Shown: positions 42,558 to 51,661 of the stretch, piece after piece | Layout: each line of letters opens with the position of its first letter | Position numbering within the stretch: position 1 is the first letter of the stretch | Source of the DNA: Paractinoplanes polyasparticus | Lineage (GTDB): Bacteria > Actinomycetota > Actinomycetes > Mycobacteriales > Micromonosporaceae | DNA length: 64,000 nucleotides | Assembly (NCBI RefSeq): GCF_019710575.1 | Contig: NZ_JAHWFK010000004.1 | Location: 264,961-328,960, forward strand | Direction: 5' to 3' | Made by a program: the position numbers and the translations under genes | Notes under the pieces: model-generated | What the model saw: the letters and a program-made list of their open reading frames with translations, nothing else | Databases searched by the model: none | What the model was told of the DNA's origin: nothing

Positions 42558-43916
42558 CTAGCGCGCGGCGACGGCATTGAGGGCCCAGCGCCGCAGCTGG
42601 TTCACGTCGATCGCGTTGCCCATGGCCAGGAAGCCGGCGCGGTTCGGGTGCAGGTGGTCGCCGGGGCCGCCGACGCTGCTGTTGGTGTCGAACTCGGGGC
42701 GCAGGCGGCCCGGGTTGGCGGGGTCCTCGGTCACCGCGGCGAAGTCGGCCACGCCGTCGAACGCGCCGCTGCGTACGAAGTCGTTGACCGCGCGGCGCTT
42801 GGCGTCGGTCTCGGGGGTGCCGTAGAGGCCGAACTCGGTGCCGGCCGACGGGGTCAGCGTGGCGCCGACGATCTTGATGCCGCGGGCGTGCACGCGCCGG
42901 ATGATCTCCCGGTAGCCGGCGATGACCTGGGCCGCGGTCGCGTTGCCGCCGCCGAGGTCGTTGATGCCCTCGAGCAGGATCACCACCCGCACGCCGGGGC
43001 GGCCGAGCACGTCGCGGTCGAGGCGGTCCAGCGCGGGCGGGCCGTCACACGGCGTGCAGCCGCCGGGCGTACGACCGATGCGGGTGACCATGTTGCCGCC
43101 GATCGCCTCGGTGACCACCGAGATGTCGCCGCGCTCCCCCAGCCTGCGCTGCAGCACGTCGGGCCACCGGTCGTCGCCGTTGATCGTGGAGAAGAAGCCG
43201 TCGGTGATGGAGTCGCCGAACGCCACCACGGTGGCGACATCGGAGCGCTGCACCTGCACCTCGGAGAGGAAGAACCACGAGGTGGTCGAGTGCGGGAACG
43301 CCGCGTCGCCGCGGTCGGCGGCGTGGTCGCCACTGCCCGGGTCCGAGATGTACGAGGTGGTGAACGAGGCCGCATGCCAGGTCATCGGGCCGCTGAGGCC
43401 GGACACGTACAGGCTGACCGCGAGGCGCTGGGACTGCGCGTCGGTCACCTTGACGCGCACCGGGTCGCTCAGGACCGTTCGCCCCGCCGGCACGACGACC
43501 GATCCCCGGCCGCCGAACGTCAGGGGCCGGTTGGTGCCCGCCGTGAGGTTGGCGCCGCTGGACTGCAGACCCGCGTACGCGCGGCCGAACGTCACAGCCT
43601 GGGTGCCGAACTCGTTGCTGAGCCGGACGCGCCAGCTCGTGCCGGCCACGCTCGGGCGCACGAGCAGGCGCAGTGTCTGGTTCCGGGCCTGGTTGTCCGG
43701 GAAAGCGGCGGTCAGCAGCGGCGCCGTATTGCCGGGCCCGGCCGGCCCGGGCGTTCCGGGTTGCCCCACCGAATAGCCCACCGGGTAAACCCCTTGAGCC
43801 GACCCGGCCCACGCCGCGGCCCAGGTCTGCCCGCGCGCCTCCGCGGCGGCCACGGGTGTGAGCAACACACAAGCGGCGACGGCGGCCGTCACTCTGCTCA
43901 TCCGGCTGATTCGCAT
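42558..43916 (-). CDS. Secreted SGNH/GDSL hydrolase
   Basis: Exported esterase/lipase-like enzyme of 452 residues. A signal peptide (SRVTAAVAACVLLTPVAAAE) and a beta-rich N-terminal domain (to ~205) precede the SGNH domain: Ser in VVAFGDSITDGF, Gly in EAIGGNMV, Asn in LLEGINDLGGGN, Asp and His in GPGDHLHPNRAG. All four blocks are intact. It probably deacylates a carbohydrate or lipid. GAGGAGGTGCC precedes ATG 43916. It is divergent from the pyroglutamyl-peptidase-like gene across 80 bases; the tandem repeat lies just downstream. Confidence 0.92.
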   Translation of the reverse strand: MRISRMSRVTAAVAACVLLTPVAAAEARGQTWAAAWAGSAQGVYPVGYSVGQPGTPGPAGPGNTAPLLTAAFPDNQARNQTLRLLVRPSVAGTSWRVRLSNEFGTQAVTFGRAYAGLQSSGANLTAGTNRPLTFGGRGSVVVPAGRTVLSDPVRVKVTDAQSQRLAVSLYVSGLSGPMTWHAASFTTSYISDPGSGDHAADRGDAAFPHSTTSWFFLSEVQVQRSDVATVVAFGDSITDGFFSTINGDDRWPDVLQRRLGERGDISVVTEAIGGNMVTRIGRTPGGCTPCDGPPALDRLDRDVLGRPGVRVVILLEGINDLGGGNATAAQVIAGYREIIRRVHARGIKIVGATLTPSAGTEFGLYGTPETDAKRRAVNDFVRSGAFDGVADFAAVTEDPANPGRLRPEFDTNSSVGGPGDHLHPNRAGFLAMGNAIDVNQLRRWALNAVAAR

Positions 43917-43996
43917 GGCACCTCCTCGGTATCCATCGACGCTCATCGTTACCACCGGAGCGAGCGGCAATCAATCGACAGTCATATATTGATGGA

Positions 43997-45388
43997 ATGA
44001 GGCTTCTCCGAGCGTTCGCAGTGCTGTCCCTGGCCGTGGGCTCCGTGGGCGTCGCCGGTCCAGCCCGGGCGACGGCCGGGTGCCTCGACCCCGGCGTGCC
44101 GCTGTCGGTCGAGGAGGGCCGGCTGAGCTTCACGCTTCCGCAGAACGACCGGCCCTTCGCCCGGCAGATGATCGAGGGCGCGGGCTTCCAGGGCTTCACG
44201 CCGGCGCTGGTCCGGCGTCTCTGCGCCGCCCGCTCGCCGGAGTCAGCCGAGCGGATCCTGTCGCGCGACGGCGAGAAGCTGTGGCAGGCGGCGGTCGACC
44301 GCGCTCAGCGGCGAGGGCCGGTACTCGGGAACCTTCCGTACAGCGACGACCGGCCGCTCTACTGGACCCGGATCGAGGCCATGGCGGCCATCCGGCAGTG
44401 GCTGCCCCGCTTCCCCCTCCTCGCGGGCGAGCGGCTGGAGCTGATCGAGAAGTTCGACCGTACGTCGCGGGGAATGTTCGACATCAAGCTGCCGGCGGGC
44501 GCCTCCGTCAAGCGCGTCATCGTCAGTGGGTTCGACCCGTACACGTTGGACGGCGGGGTCGGGGGCAACAACATCCGGCACGGCAACCCGTCCGGGGCGA
44601 CGGCGCTGTCGCTCGACGGCACCCGCCACGGGAACGCGTTCATCGAGGCGTACACGTTGCCGGTGAGCTATCCCGAGTTCCGGCGCGGCTATCTGGAGGA
44701 CACGGTAGGCCCCTTCCTGCGGCCCGGCCCGCGGCAGGTGGACGCCTCGATCACGGTCAGCCAGGCCGGGGGCGCGGTGTTCAACCTCGAGCAGCACAAC
44801 GCGCGCTACCACGGCGTCTCGGCGGGCAACGACAACTTCCGGCCGTGCGCGGCAGTCGGCGGCGTGCCGCAACTGGCGGTGAACAACCCCGAATGCAACA
44901 TCACCGTGGTCGACCGGTGGGGCGGTCCGGCCACGCCCGACCTGCGGAACCCGCCGCAGTGGACCGCGGCGACGCTGCCGGTGGAGCGGATGATCGCGGC
45001 CAACACCGGCGCCGACGTGCCGCGGCCGCCGGGTGACACCTGGCCCGACGAGTCGGTCGCGTTCGGCGTCGCGTGGCGCACCTCGTACACCGAGTTCCCC
45101 GACTGCGCCGCGCCGGACCGGGTGACCCGCGACGGCGTGCCGCCGGCTCCGCAGTCGTGTTCGTACAGCGGCGGGGGCGGCAACTACCTGTCCAACGAGA
45201 GCGCCTACCGCAACACGCTGCTGCGCGACCGGATGGGGCTGACCATCCCGGCCGGGCACATCCACACGCCGGACATGCAGCACTTCGAGACCGACTACGA
45301 GCCGAGCGACGCCACCTTCGACGCGTGGCGCCTGGCCATCGCCCAGCAGACCCGCAACCTGGTTCACGTGGTGGCGGACGAGGCGTGA
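43997..45388 (+). CDS. Secreted pyroglutamyl-peptidase-like protein, Cys nucleophile replaced
   Basis: Exported protein of 463 residues with a signal peptide (LLRAFAVLSLAVGSVGVAGP). The C-terminal ~300 residues resemble peptidase C15: VIVSGFDPYTLDGG ... NPSGATAL at the start of the fold, the block GGGGNYLSNESAYRNTLL, and AGHIHTPDM for the catalytic His. In C15 enzymes the second block carries the nucleophile (YLCN); here the position is Ser. It may therefore be a serine variant or non-catalytic. TATATT six bases before ATG 43997 suggests a leaderless mRNA. The 3' end overlaps the convergent MFS gene by 25 bases. Confidence 0.75.
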   Translation: MRLLRAFAVLSLAVGSVGVAGPARATAGCLDPGVPLSVEEGRLSFTLPQNDRPFARQMIEGAGFQGFTPALVRRLCAARSPESAERILSRDGEKLWQAAVDRAQRRGPVLGNLPYSDDRPLYWTRIEAMAAIRQWLPRFPLLAGERLELIEKFDRTSRGMFDIKLPAGASVKRVIVSGFDPYTLDGGVGGNNIRHGNPSGATALSLDGTRHGNAFIEAYTLPVSYPEFRRGYLEDTVGPFLRPGPRQVDASITVSQAGGAVFNLEQHNARYHGVSAGNDNFRPCAAVGGVPQLAVNNPECNITVVDRWGGPATPDLRNPPQWTAATLPVERMIAANTGADVPRPPGDTWPDESVAFGVAWRTSYTEFPDCAAPDRVTRDGVPPAPQSCSYSGGGGNYLSNESAYRNTLLRDRMGLTIPAGHIHTPDMQHFETDYEPSDATFDAWRLAIAQQTRNLVHVVADEA

Positions 45389-46650
45389 AGATCGGTTCGT
45401 GACGTCTCGGGGGCGAACCACAGGGCGACCAGCGTGATGAGGAGCGCGACGAGCACGTACACGGAAACGGCGAACGCGGAGCCGGTCACCTGGACCAGTT
45501 TGATCGAGATGAGGGGCGCGACCGCGCCGCCGAGGATGCCGGCGATCTGGTAGCCCATCGAAGCGCCCGAGTAGCGCAGCCGGGTGCTGAACATCTCGAC
45601 GATGAACGCCGCCTGCGGCCCGTACATCGCCGCGTGGGTGGCGAGGGCGACCACCGTGGCCAGCACGATCACCGCGCGGTTCTCCGTGTCGAGCAAGGGG
45701 AAGAAGGCGAACGCCCACACCGCGGCGCCGGCCGCTCCGGCCGCGTACACCGGCCGCCGGCCGATCCGGTCGGACAGGGCGCCGAAGAACGGGATCAGGG
45801 CGAGCTGGAAGGCCGAGCCGATGAGCACCGCCGCCAGGCCGACACTGCGGGGCCGGCCGAGCGTGCCGGTGATGTACGTCAGCACGTACAGGGAGAAGGT
45901 GTAGAAGGCGACGTCGGTGCCGATCCGCGCGGCCATCGCGACCAGCAGTCCCCGCGGGTGGCGGCGCAACACCTCGACCAGCGGCATCCTCGCCTTGGCG
46001 CCCGACTGCTCGACCTCGGCGAACAGCGGCGACTCGGTGATCGTCAGCCGGATCCACAGGCCGACGATGACCAGTACGCCGGAGAGCAGGAAGGCCACCC
46101 GCCAGCCCCAGGAGAGGAAGGCCGCCTCGGACAGCGTGCCGTTGAGGATCCAGAGCACACCCGCGGCGAGCAGGTTGCCGGCCGGCACGCCCACCTGCGG
46201 CCAGCTGGCGTTGAGACCGCGACGATGCTCGCCGCCGTGCTCGACCGACATGATCACGGCGCCGCCCCATTCGCCGCCCAGCCCCAGACCCTGCAGGAAA
46301 CGCAAAACGACCAGCAGGATCGGCGCGGTCACCCCGATCGAGGCGTACGACGGCACCAGCCCGATCGCGACCGTGGCCGCCCCCATGAGCACCAGCGTGA
46401 CCACCAGGACGTTGCGCCGCCCGGCCCGGTCACCGAAATGGCCGAAGACGATGCCGCCCAGGGGCCGGGCGACGAACCCCACGGCGTACGTGGTGAAGGC
46501 CAGGAGCGTGCCGGTGAGCGACTCGAACTGCGGGAAGAAGAGCTTGCCGAAGACGAGCGCGGCCGCCGAGCCGTACAGGAAGAAGTCGTACCACTCGAGC
46601 GAGGTGCCGATCAGACTGGCGACGATGACCCGCCGCGGCGAAGACGTCAT
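45364..46650 (-). CDS. MFS transporter, metabolite:H+ symporter family
   Basis: Uptake transporter of 428 residues and 12 membrane segments, of the ShiA/ProP-type MHS family. Signature parts are SLEWYDFFLYGSAAALVFG, the motif FGHFGDRAGRRNVLV and LQGLGLGGEWGGAVIMSVEH. Substrates are usually dicarboxylates, shikimate, betaine or similar compounds. Its ATG overlaps the stop of the PLP decarboxylase by four bases, so it may import that enzyme's substrate. Confidence 0.9.
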   Translation of the reverse strand: MTSSPRRVIVASLIGTSLEWYDFFLYGSAAALVFGKLFFPQFESLTGTLLAFTTYAVGFVARPLGGIVFGHFGDRAGRRNVLVVTLVLMGAATVAIGLVPSYASIGVTAPILLVVLRFLQGLGLGGEWGGAVIMSVEHGGEHRRGLNASWPQVGVPAGNLLAAGVLWILNGTLSEAAFLSWGWRVAFLLSGVLVIVGLWIRLTITESPLFAEVEQSGAKARMPLVEVLRRHPRGLLVAMAARIGTDVAFYTFSLYVLTYITGTLGRPRSVGLAAVLIGSAFQLALIPFFGALSDRIGRRPVYAAGAAGAAVWAFAFFPLLDTENRAVIVLATVVALATHAAMYGPQAAFIVEMFSTRLRYSGASMGYQIAGILGGAVAPLISIKLVQVTGSAFAVSVYVLVALLITLVALWFAPETSRTDLHASSATT

Positions 46651-48038
46651 CCGCCGTCGTTACCCACGCCCCTTGATCGACATGCTTCGATCGCCGCGAC
46701 CGTTCGGTCCACGTCGTCCTCGTCGGTCGACCAGTTCGACACCGAGATGCGGATCGCCGCGGAGCCGTTCCAGGTGGTTCCGCTCATCCAGGTGGTTCCC
46801 TCGCCCTGCAGGGCGAGCAGGGCCCGCCGCGTCTCGTCGTCGCTTCCCAGCCGTACGAGAACCTGGTTGAGCACCACCTCGTTGAGGATCTCGGCGCCGC
46901 CCGCGCTCAGGCGTCGCGCGAACCGGCGGGCCAGCTCGCACGAGCGGTCGACCAGGGCGGCGATGCCGTCGCGGCCGAGCTGGCGCATCGCCGCGTAGAC
47001 CGCGAACCCGCGAGCCCGCCGGGAATGCTCGGGGTTGTAGTCGACCTGATCGCGCTCGCCACCCTCGGCGTGCTGCAGGTAGCTCGCCCGCACCCCCATG
47101 GCGGCGCGGTGTGCCGCCGGGTGCGCGCAGATGACGAGACCCGAGTCGTACGGGACGTTGAGCCACTTGTGGGCGTCGGTGGACCACGAGTCGGCCCGCT
47201 CGACGCCGGCCAGCAGCGGCCGCATACGCGGGCTGGCCGCCGCCCACAGCCCGAACGCCCCGTCGACGTGCAGCCAGGCCCCGGCCGCCGCGCACAGATC
47301 CGCGATCGCGCCCAGCGGGTCGATCGCCCCGGTGTTGACGTTGCCGGCCTGGGCGCAGACGATCGCCCGCCCCCCTTCGAGGGCCTCGGCCAACGCCTCC
47401 GGAACCATCCGTCCCTGCGCGTCCATCGCCACCGGGACGACGCAGTTCGTGCCCATCCCGAGGTGGCGCAGAGCCCGGTCGATCGTGCCGTGCCGCCCCT
47501 GCCCCACGATCACCCGTACCCGCGGCGCGCCCCACAGCCCGTCGGCGTCGACGTCCCAGCCGTCGCGGCGCAGCACCTCACGGACGGCGATCGCCAGCGC
47601 CGTGAAGTTGGCCATCTGCCCGCCCGTGACGTAACCGACCGAGGCCCGCGCGGGCAGCCCGAGCACATCCAGGAGCCAGGTCGCGGCCGTCTCCTCGACC
47701 ACGCTCGCGGCCGGACCGAGCACGTACAGGCCCGCGTTCTGGTCCCAGGCCGACGTCAGCCAGTCGGCGGCGAGCGCAGCCGGCGTGGCCCCGCCGACCA
47801 CGAAGCCGAAGAAACGACCGCTCGACGAGGCCATGATGCCGGGCTCGGCCGCCGCGATGAGCTCGGCCACCACCCGCTCCGGTGGCAGCGGCCCGGCCGG
47901 CAGCGGTCCGCCGAGGGCCGCCCGCAACTCCTCCAGCGAGGCCGACGGCCGCACCGGGCGATCCGGCAGCCCGCCGAGATACGTCGTCGCATGGTCGAAG
48001 GCCGCGCCGAGCGGCCCTTTCCAGTCCGGTCGCTCCAT
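46647..48038 (-). CDS. PLP-dependent amino acid decarboxylase (group II)
   Basis: Pyridoxal-phosphate decarboxylase of 463 residues, in the aromatic-amino-acid/glutamate/2,4-diaminobutyrate group. The cofactor Lys lies in WSTDAHKWLNVPYD, the ring-stacking/Asp block is WLHVDGAFGLWA, and GYVTGGQMANFTAL is the phosphate-side loop. Which amino acid it uses cannot be decided. It would form an amine and CO2 in the cytosol. It is coupled (ATGA) to the MHS transporter, suggesting that a substrate is imported for it. Confidence 0.9.
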   Translation of the reverse strand: MERPDWKGPLGAAFDHATTYLGGLPDRPVRPSASLEELRAALGGPLPAGPLPPERVVAELIAAAEPGIMASSSGRFFGFVVGGATPAALAADWLTSAWDQNAGLYVLGPAASVVEETAATWLLDVLGLPARASVGYVTGGQMANFTALAIAVREVLRRDGWDVDADGLWGAPRVRVIVGQGRHGTIDRALRHLGMGTNCVVPVAMDAQGRMVPEALAEALEGGRAIVCAQAGNVNTGAIDPLGAIADLCAAAGAWLHVDGAFGLWAAASPRMRPLLAGVERADSWSTDAHKWLNVPYDSGLVICAHPAAHRAAMGVRASYLQHAEGGERDQVDYNPEHSRRARGFAVYAAMRQLGRDGIAALVDRSCELARRFARRLSAGGAEILNEVVLNQVLVRLGSDDETRRALLALQGEGTTWMSGTTWNGSAAIRISVSNWSTDEDDVDRTVAAIEACRSRGVGNDGG

Positions 48039-48058
48039 GCCGTCAGGCTAGGACTTTT

Positions 48059-49086
48059 CCCGCCGGTGGCTATTGGATGATCGGCCACCTGTGCGGGTCG
48101 GTCTACAGCTATGCGGGGCGGGGCATCGCGCCGCCGGTCGGGTTCCTGGCCGGATGGGTGATCCTGCTCGACTACGTGCTCGTGCCGGGTCATCCTGGCT
48201 GTCTTTCTGGTCGTCGGCGTGGTGGCGCTGGCCGACGGCAAGGGCGCGGGCTTCTCGTGGAGCCCCGCTCTACAACGCGGACACGTTCTCGTGGTCGGTG
48301 GTCTTCGGCGCGGTGTCCATCGCGGTGCTGTCGTTCCTCGGCTTCGACGGCATCTCGATGCTGGCCGAGGAGAGCCGCGAGGAGGCCCGCCAGATCGGAC
48401 GGGCCATGGTGGGGGCGCTGCTGCTGGCGGGCACGCTGTTCGTCGTACAGACCTGGGTGGCCGCGCTGCTCGTGCCGGACGCGCCCGGGCTGCTAACGGA
48501 CGGCGATCCGGACGGCACGGCGTTCTACGACGCGGCCCGTGCGGCCGGGGGTGGGTGGCTGCTGGCGAACCTGACCGCGCTGGCCACGGCCATCGCCTGG
48601 GGCTTCGCCAACTCGCTGGTGGCCCAGGCGGCGACCAGCCGGCTGCTGTACGCGATGGCCCGCGACGGGCAGATGCCGCGGTTCCTGAGCCGGGTCAACG
48701 AGCGGCACCGGGTGCCGGCCAACGCCACCCTGCTGGTCGCGGCGGTCTCGCTGGTGCTCGGGCTCTACATGGCGAACCGGGACGACGGCATCTCGCTGCT
48801 GTCGACGCTGGTCAACTTCGGCGCGATGACCGCGTTCCTGGCCCTGCACGTGGCCGTGGTCGTCCATTACGTCGTACGGAATCGCAGCCGGGACTGGTGG
48901 CGGCATCTGGCCGTGCCGGTGATCGCCTTCCTGATCCTGCTGTATGTGGTCATCAACGCGGACATCGCCGCGCAGACACTCGGCTTCGCCTGGCTCGGCG
49001 TCGGGGTGATCGTGCTTATCGTGTTCTACGTGACCGGCCGCCGCCCCGCGCTGGCCGGCCTCTCAGCGCAGGAGGACAGCCGATGA
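48059..49086 (+). pseudogene. APC-family amino acid permease, decayed
   Basis: Three pieces of one permease lie in three frames. First, CGSVYSYAGRGIAPPVGFLA ... LDYVLVPG (48092-48192), a helix-3 region with helices 1-2 missing. Second, VILAVFLVVGVVALADGKGA (from ~48193), joined after loss of roughly 100 residues. Third, after an extra C in a CCCC run near 48258, LYNADTFSWSVVFG to the normal end at 49086, including SFLGFDGISMLAEESREEAR. The last ~275 residues are intact but cannot work alone. The stop overlaps the acetamidase start (ATGA), so the two once formed an operon. Confidence 0.85.
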
Positions 49087-50096
49087 CCGACGTCGTGAGC
49101 TACCGGCCGCCCCCGGAGGAGTTGTCGTACACCTTCGGCGGGCGTGAATCGGTACGCCGGGTCGAGCCGGGCACGATCGTCGAGCTCTACACCGAGGACT
49201 GCTTCGGCGGCCGGGTGCGCGACGTCGGTGACCTGCCCTCCGTGGTCTGCGAGTTCCCCTACCTCAACCCGGTCACCGGCCCGATCCACGTCGAGGGCGC
49301 CGAGCCCGGCGACACCCTGGCCGTGCACTTCGCCGAGATCGTGCCGGCCCGCGAGTGGGCCGTGTCGTCGACCTTCCCGCACTTCGGGGCGCTCACCGCC
49401 ACACACACCACGGCGATGCTGCACGCGCCGCTGGACGAACTGGTGTGGCGCTACGACGTCGACGTGGCGGCCGGGGTCGTCCGCTACCACGCCCGGCGCA
49501 GCGACTTCAGCGTCGAACTGCCGCTGGACCCCATGCACGGTACGGCCGGAGTCGCCCCGGCCGCGTTCGAGAGCCGCATGACGATCGTCCCCGACGCGCA
49601 CGGCGGCAACCTGGACACCCCGGAACTGCGGGCCGGCGTGACCGCCTACTTCGGCGTCAACGTGCCGGGCGCGCTGTTCGCCCTCGGCGACGGCCACTGC
49701 CGCCAGGGCGACGGCGAGGTCTGTGGCACCGGCGTCGAATCGGCCATGAACACGGTGGTGATCCTCGACCTGATCAAGGGGGTCCCGACGCCGACGCCCC
49801 GCTTCGAGACGGACGAGGCGCTGATGTCGGCCGGCTCGGCCCGGCCGCTCGAGGACGCGTACCGGATGAGCCAGCACGACCTGGTGACGTGGAGCGCCGG
49901 CTTGACCGGCTTGGACGTGCTCGACGCCTACCAGCTGATCAGCCAGGCCGGCGAGGCCCCGGTCGGCAACGTCTGCGACCCGAACTACACGATGCTGGCC
50001 AAGGTGGCCAAGACCTTCCTGAACAACCCTTCCGCGTACGAAGGCATCCACGCCCGCCTGCGCTCCACGGCCCGGGATTACCTGACCACGAGGTGA
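49083..50096 (+). CDS. Acetamidase/formamidase family protein
   Basis: Amidase of 337 residues that hydrolyses short-chain amides to ammonia and acid. Family features are CFGGRVRDVGDLPS, NPVTGPIHVEGAEPGDTLAV, the central HGGNLDTPEL and the GDGHCRQGDGEVCGTGVES block. AGGAGG lies upstream of ATG 49083, within the end of the permease pseudogene. With that permease damaged, the enzyme may now act on internally produced amides or rely on another transporter. Confidence 0.92.
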   Translation: MTDVVSYRPPPEELSYTFGGRESVRRVEPGTIVELYTEDCFGGRVRDVGDLPSVVCEFPYLNPVTGPIHVEGAEPGDTLAVHFAEIVPAREWAVSSTFPHFGALTATHTTAMLHAPLDELVWRYDVDVAAGVVRYHARRSDFSVELPLDPMHGTAGVAPAAFESRMTIVPDAHGGNLDTPELRAGVTAYFGVNVPGALFALGDGHCRQGDGEVCGTGVESAMNTVVILDLIKGVPTPTPRFETDEALMSAGSARPLEDAYRMSQHDLVTWSAGLTGLDVLDAYQLISQAGEAPVGNVCDPNYTMLAKVAKTFLNNPSAYEGIHARLRSTARDYLTTR

Positions 50097-50131
50097 CCGC
50101 GGCGCCGGATCAGTCACGGTGACGGCGCTCG

Positions 50132-50452
50132 TCAGCCGCCGGTGAGGATCGACAGCACGGTGCGGGTCACGATGCCGGGGACTTCGCTTTCGCGGAGGCG
50201 GCCGGTGCGCACCTCTTCGGCGGCATCGGCGTGCAGCTGGCGCACGCGGCCCTCGGGCAGCACCTTCTCGGCCGCCGCGAGCAGCGCGGCCGACTCCGAC
50301 ACGAGCGCCCAGCTCGACGTGAGCAGCCGGGTCAGCACCTCGCGTGGGTCGCCCTCGAGGTCGACCCGGGACAGTGCCTCTTCGCCGGCCCGCAGAGCGT
50401 CGAACAACGCGGCCTCGACCAGTTCGGGGCGGGTGCGGAAGTGGCACGCGCC
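50132..50452 (-). pseudogene. TetR regulator, N-terminal DNA-binding part deleted
   Basis: The C-terminal ligand-binding part of a TetR repressor: HFRTRPELVEAALFDALRAG (end of the helix-turn-helix domain) to IVTRTVLSILTGG and stop at 50132. The reading frame upstream of HFRTRPEL does not encode the expected helix-turn-helix but the opposite strand of an MFS gene. The DNA-binding residues are gone, so it cannot act as a repressor. It was evidently divergent from the MFS gene, and one deletion removed both starts. Confidence 0.85.
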
Positions 50453-51512
50453 GGCGGCGCTGTCACTGGTGGTCGGCCTGTTCGACGGCGACGAACGCAA
50501 CCGGGGCCTGGGCGTCTGGTCGGCCCTGGGCGGTGGTGGGGCAGCCCTGGGAGTGCTGCTCGGCGGCCTGATCACCGCCGGCCCGGGCTGGCCCTGGGTC
50601 TTCTACGTCAACGTGCCGGTCGGCCCGGTCATCGCGGCCGCGTGGGCGCGCATGCTCCCGGCCGGCGCCGTCGCTGCGACCCGGGCGCGGCTCGACGTGC
50701 TCGGCGCGGTGCTGGTGACCGGCTCCACGGCCGCCGTCATCTTCGCCCTCATCGGGGCCGGGGACCGCGGCTGGCTCAGCCCCGTCACCGGACTGCTCGT
50801 GCTGCTCGCCGCGGCCGGCTACCTCGCGTTCGTGGCCTGGCAGCGGAAGACGCCCTCACCGCTGATGGACGTCTCGCTGCTGGCCCGCCGCCCCGTCGCC
50901 ACCGGCGCGTTCCTGGTCCTGCTGGCCACCGCCCTCATGATCGCCGTGTTCTTCCTAGGCACGTTCTATTTCCAGCACGCCCGCGGATTCGGCGCCCTCA
51001 CCACCGGCCTGCTCTTCCTGCCGGTGGCGGTGTCCACGATGGTCGGCGCCCAGCTGACCGGCCGGCTCCTCGGCCGCCTCGGCCCCCGGCCGCTCGCCAC
51101 AGCCGGCACGGCGATCGCCGCCGTGGGCATGGCGATCCCGGCTCTGTCGCTGAGCACCGCCTCGGTGGTGGCCGGCGTCGTGATCGCCGCGGCCGGCACC
51201 GGCGTGCTCTTCGTTGTCGCCTCGGCGACCGCGCTCGGTCGGGTCGCCCCGCACGAGGCCGGCATCGCCTCCGGCATCGTCAGCACGTTCCACGAGTTCG
51301 GCGCCGCCCTGGGCGCAGCGGTCATCTCCAGCGTCGCCGCGGCCAGCATCGCCGGGACCACCCTGACCGGCTTCGAGAACGGCTTCCTCACCGCCGCCAT
51401 CATCGCCGCGGTCAGCATCCTCGCCGCCGCCGCGCTGACGCCGGGCCGGCAGCGGGCAGCGGGCAGCCGACGCCATCTGACACGCCGGTCGGCCGGTCCT
51501 TCCCACTCCTGA
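50443..51512 (+). pseudogene. MFS efflux pump, N-terminal part deleted
   Basis: From about 50446 the plus strand encodes APAALSLVVGLFDGDERNRG, then LGVWSALGGGGAALGVLLGG and WPWVFYVNVPVG, to the normal MFS end. This is a DHA2-type exporter lacking roughly the first 115-120 residues (about four membrane helices and motif A). The remaining open frame has no proper start; upstream codons belong to the antisense strand of the TetR fragment. Non-functional as it stands. Confidence 0.85.
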
Positions 51513-51519
51513 AGTCTGG

Positions 51520-51661
51520 CCGGTCGAAGCGGGCGCGGGCCGAACCGCTGATCGCCGAGGTCGACGCCGCCAGCGACGGCCGATCTGGACGATCCGAGTG
51601 GGCGCAGGTCGAACGGCTGATCGCCGAGGTCGGCAGTGACGCCGTCAGCGACGGCCGACCA
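51520..51661. repeat. Imperfect tandem duplication downstream of the LAL regulator
   Basis: Two ~70-base units, 51520-51588 and 51589-51661, share runs such as GCTGATCGCCGAGGTCG and AGCGACGGCCGA. The second unit contains the last codons and stop of the regulator gene, so the first is a degenerate copy of the gene's 3' end. It fills the gap between the MFS fragment and the regulator. Confidence 0.75.
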
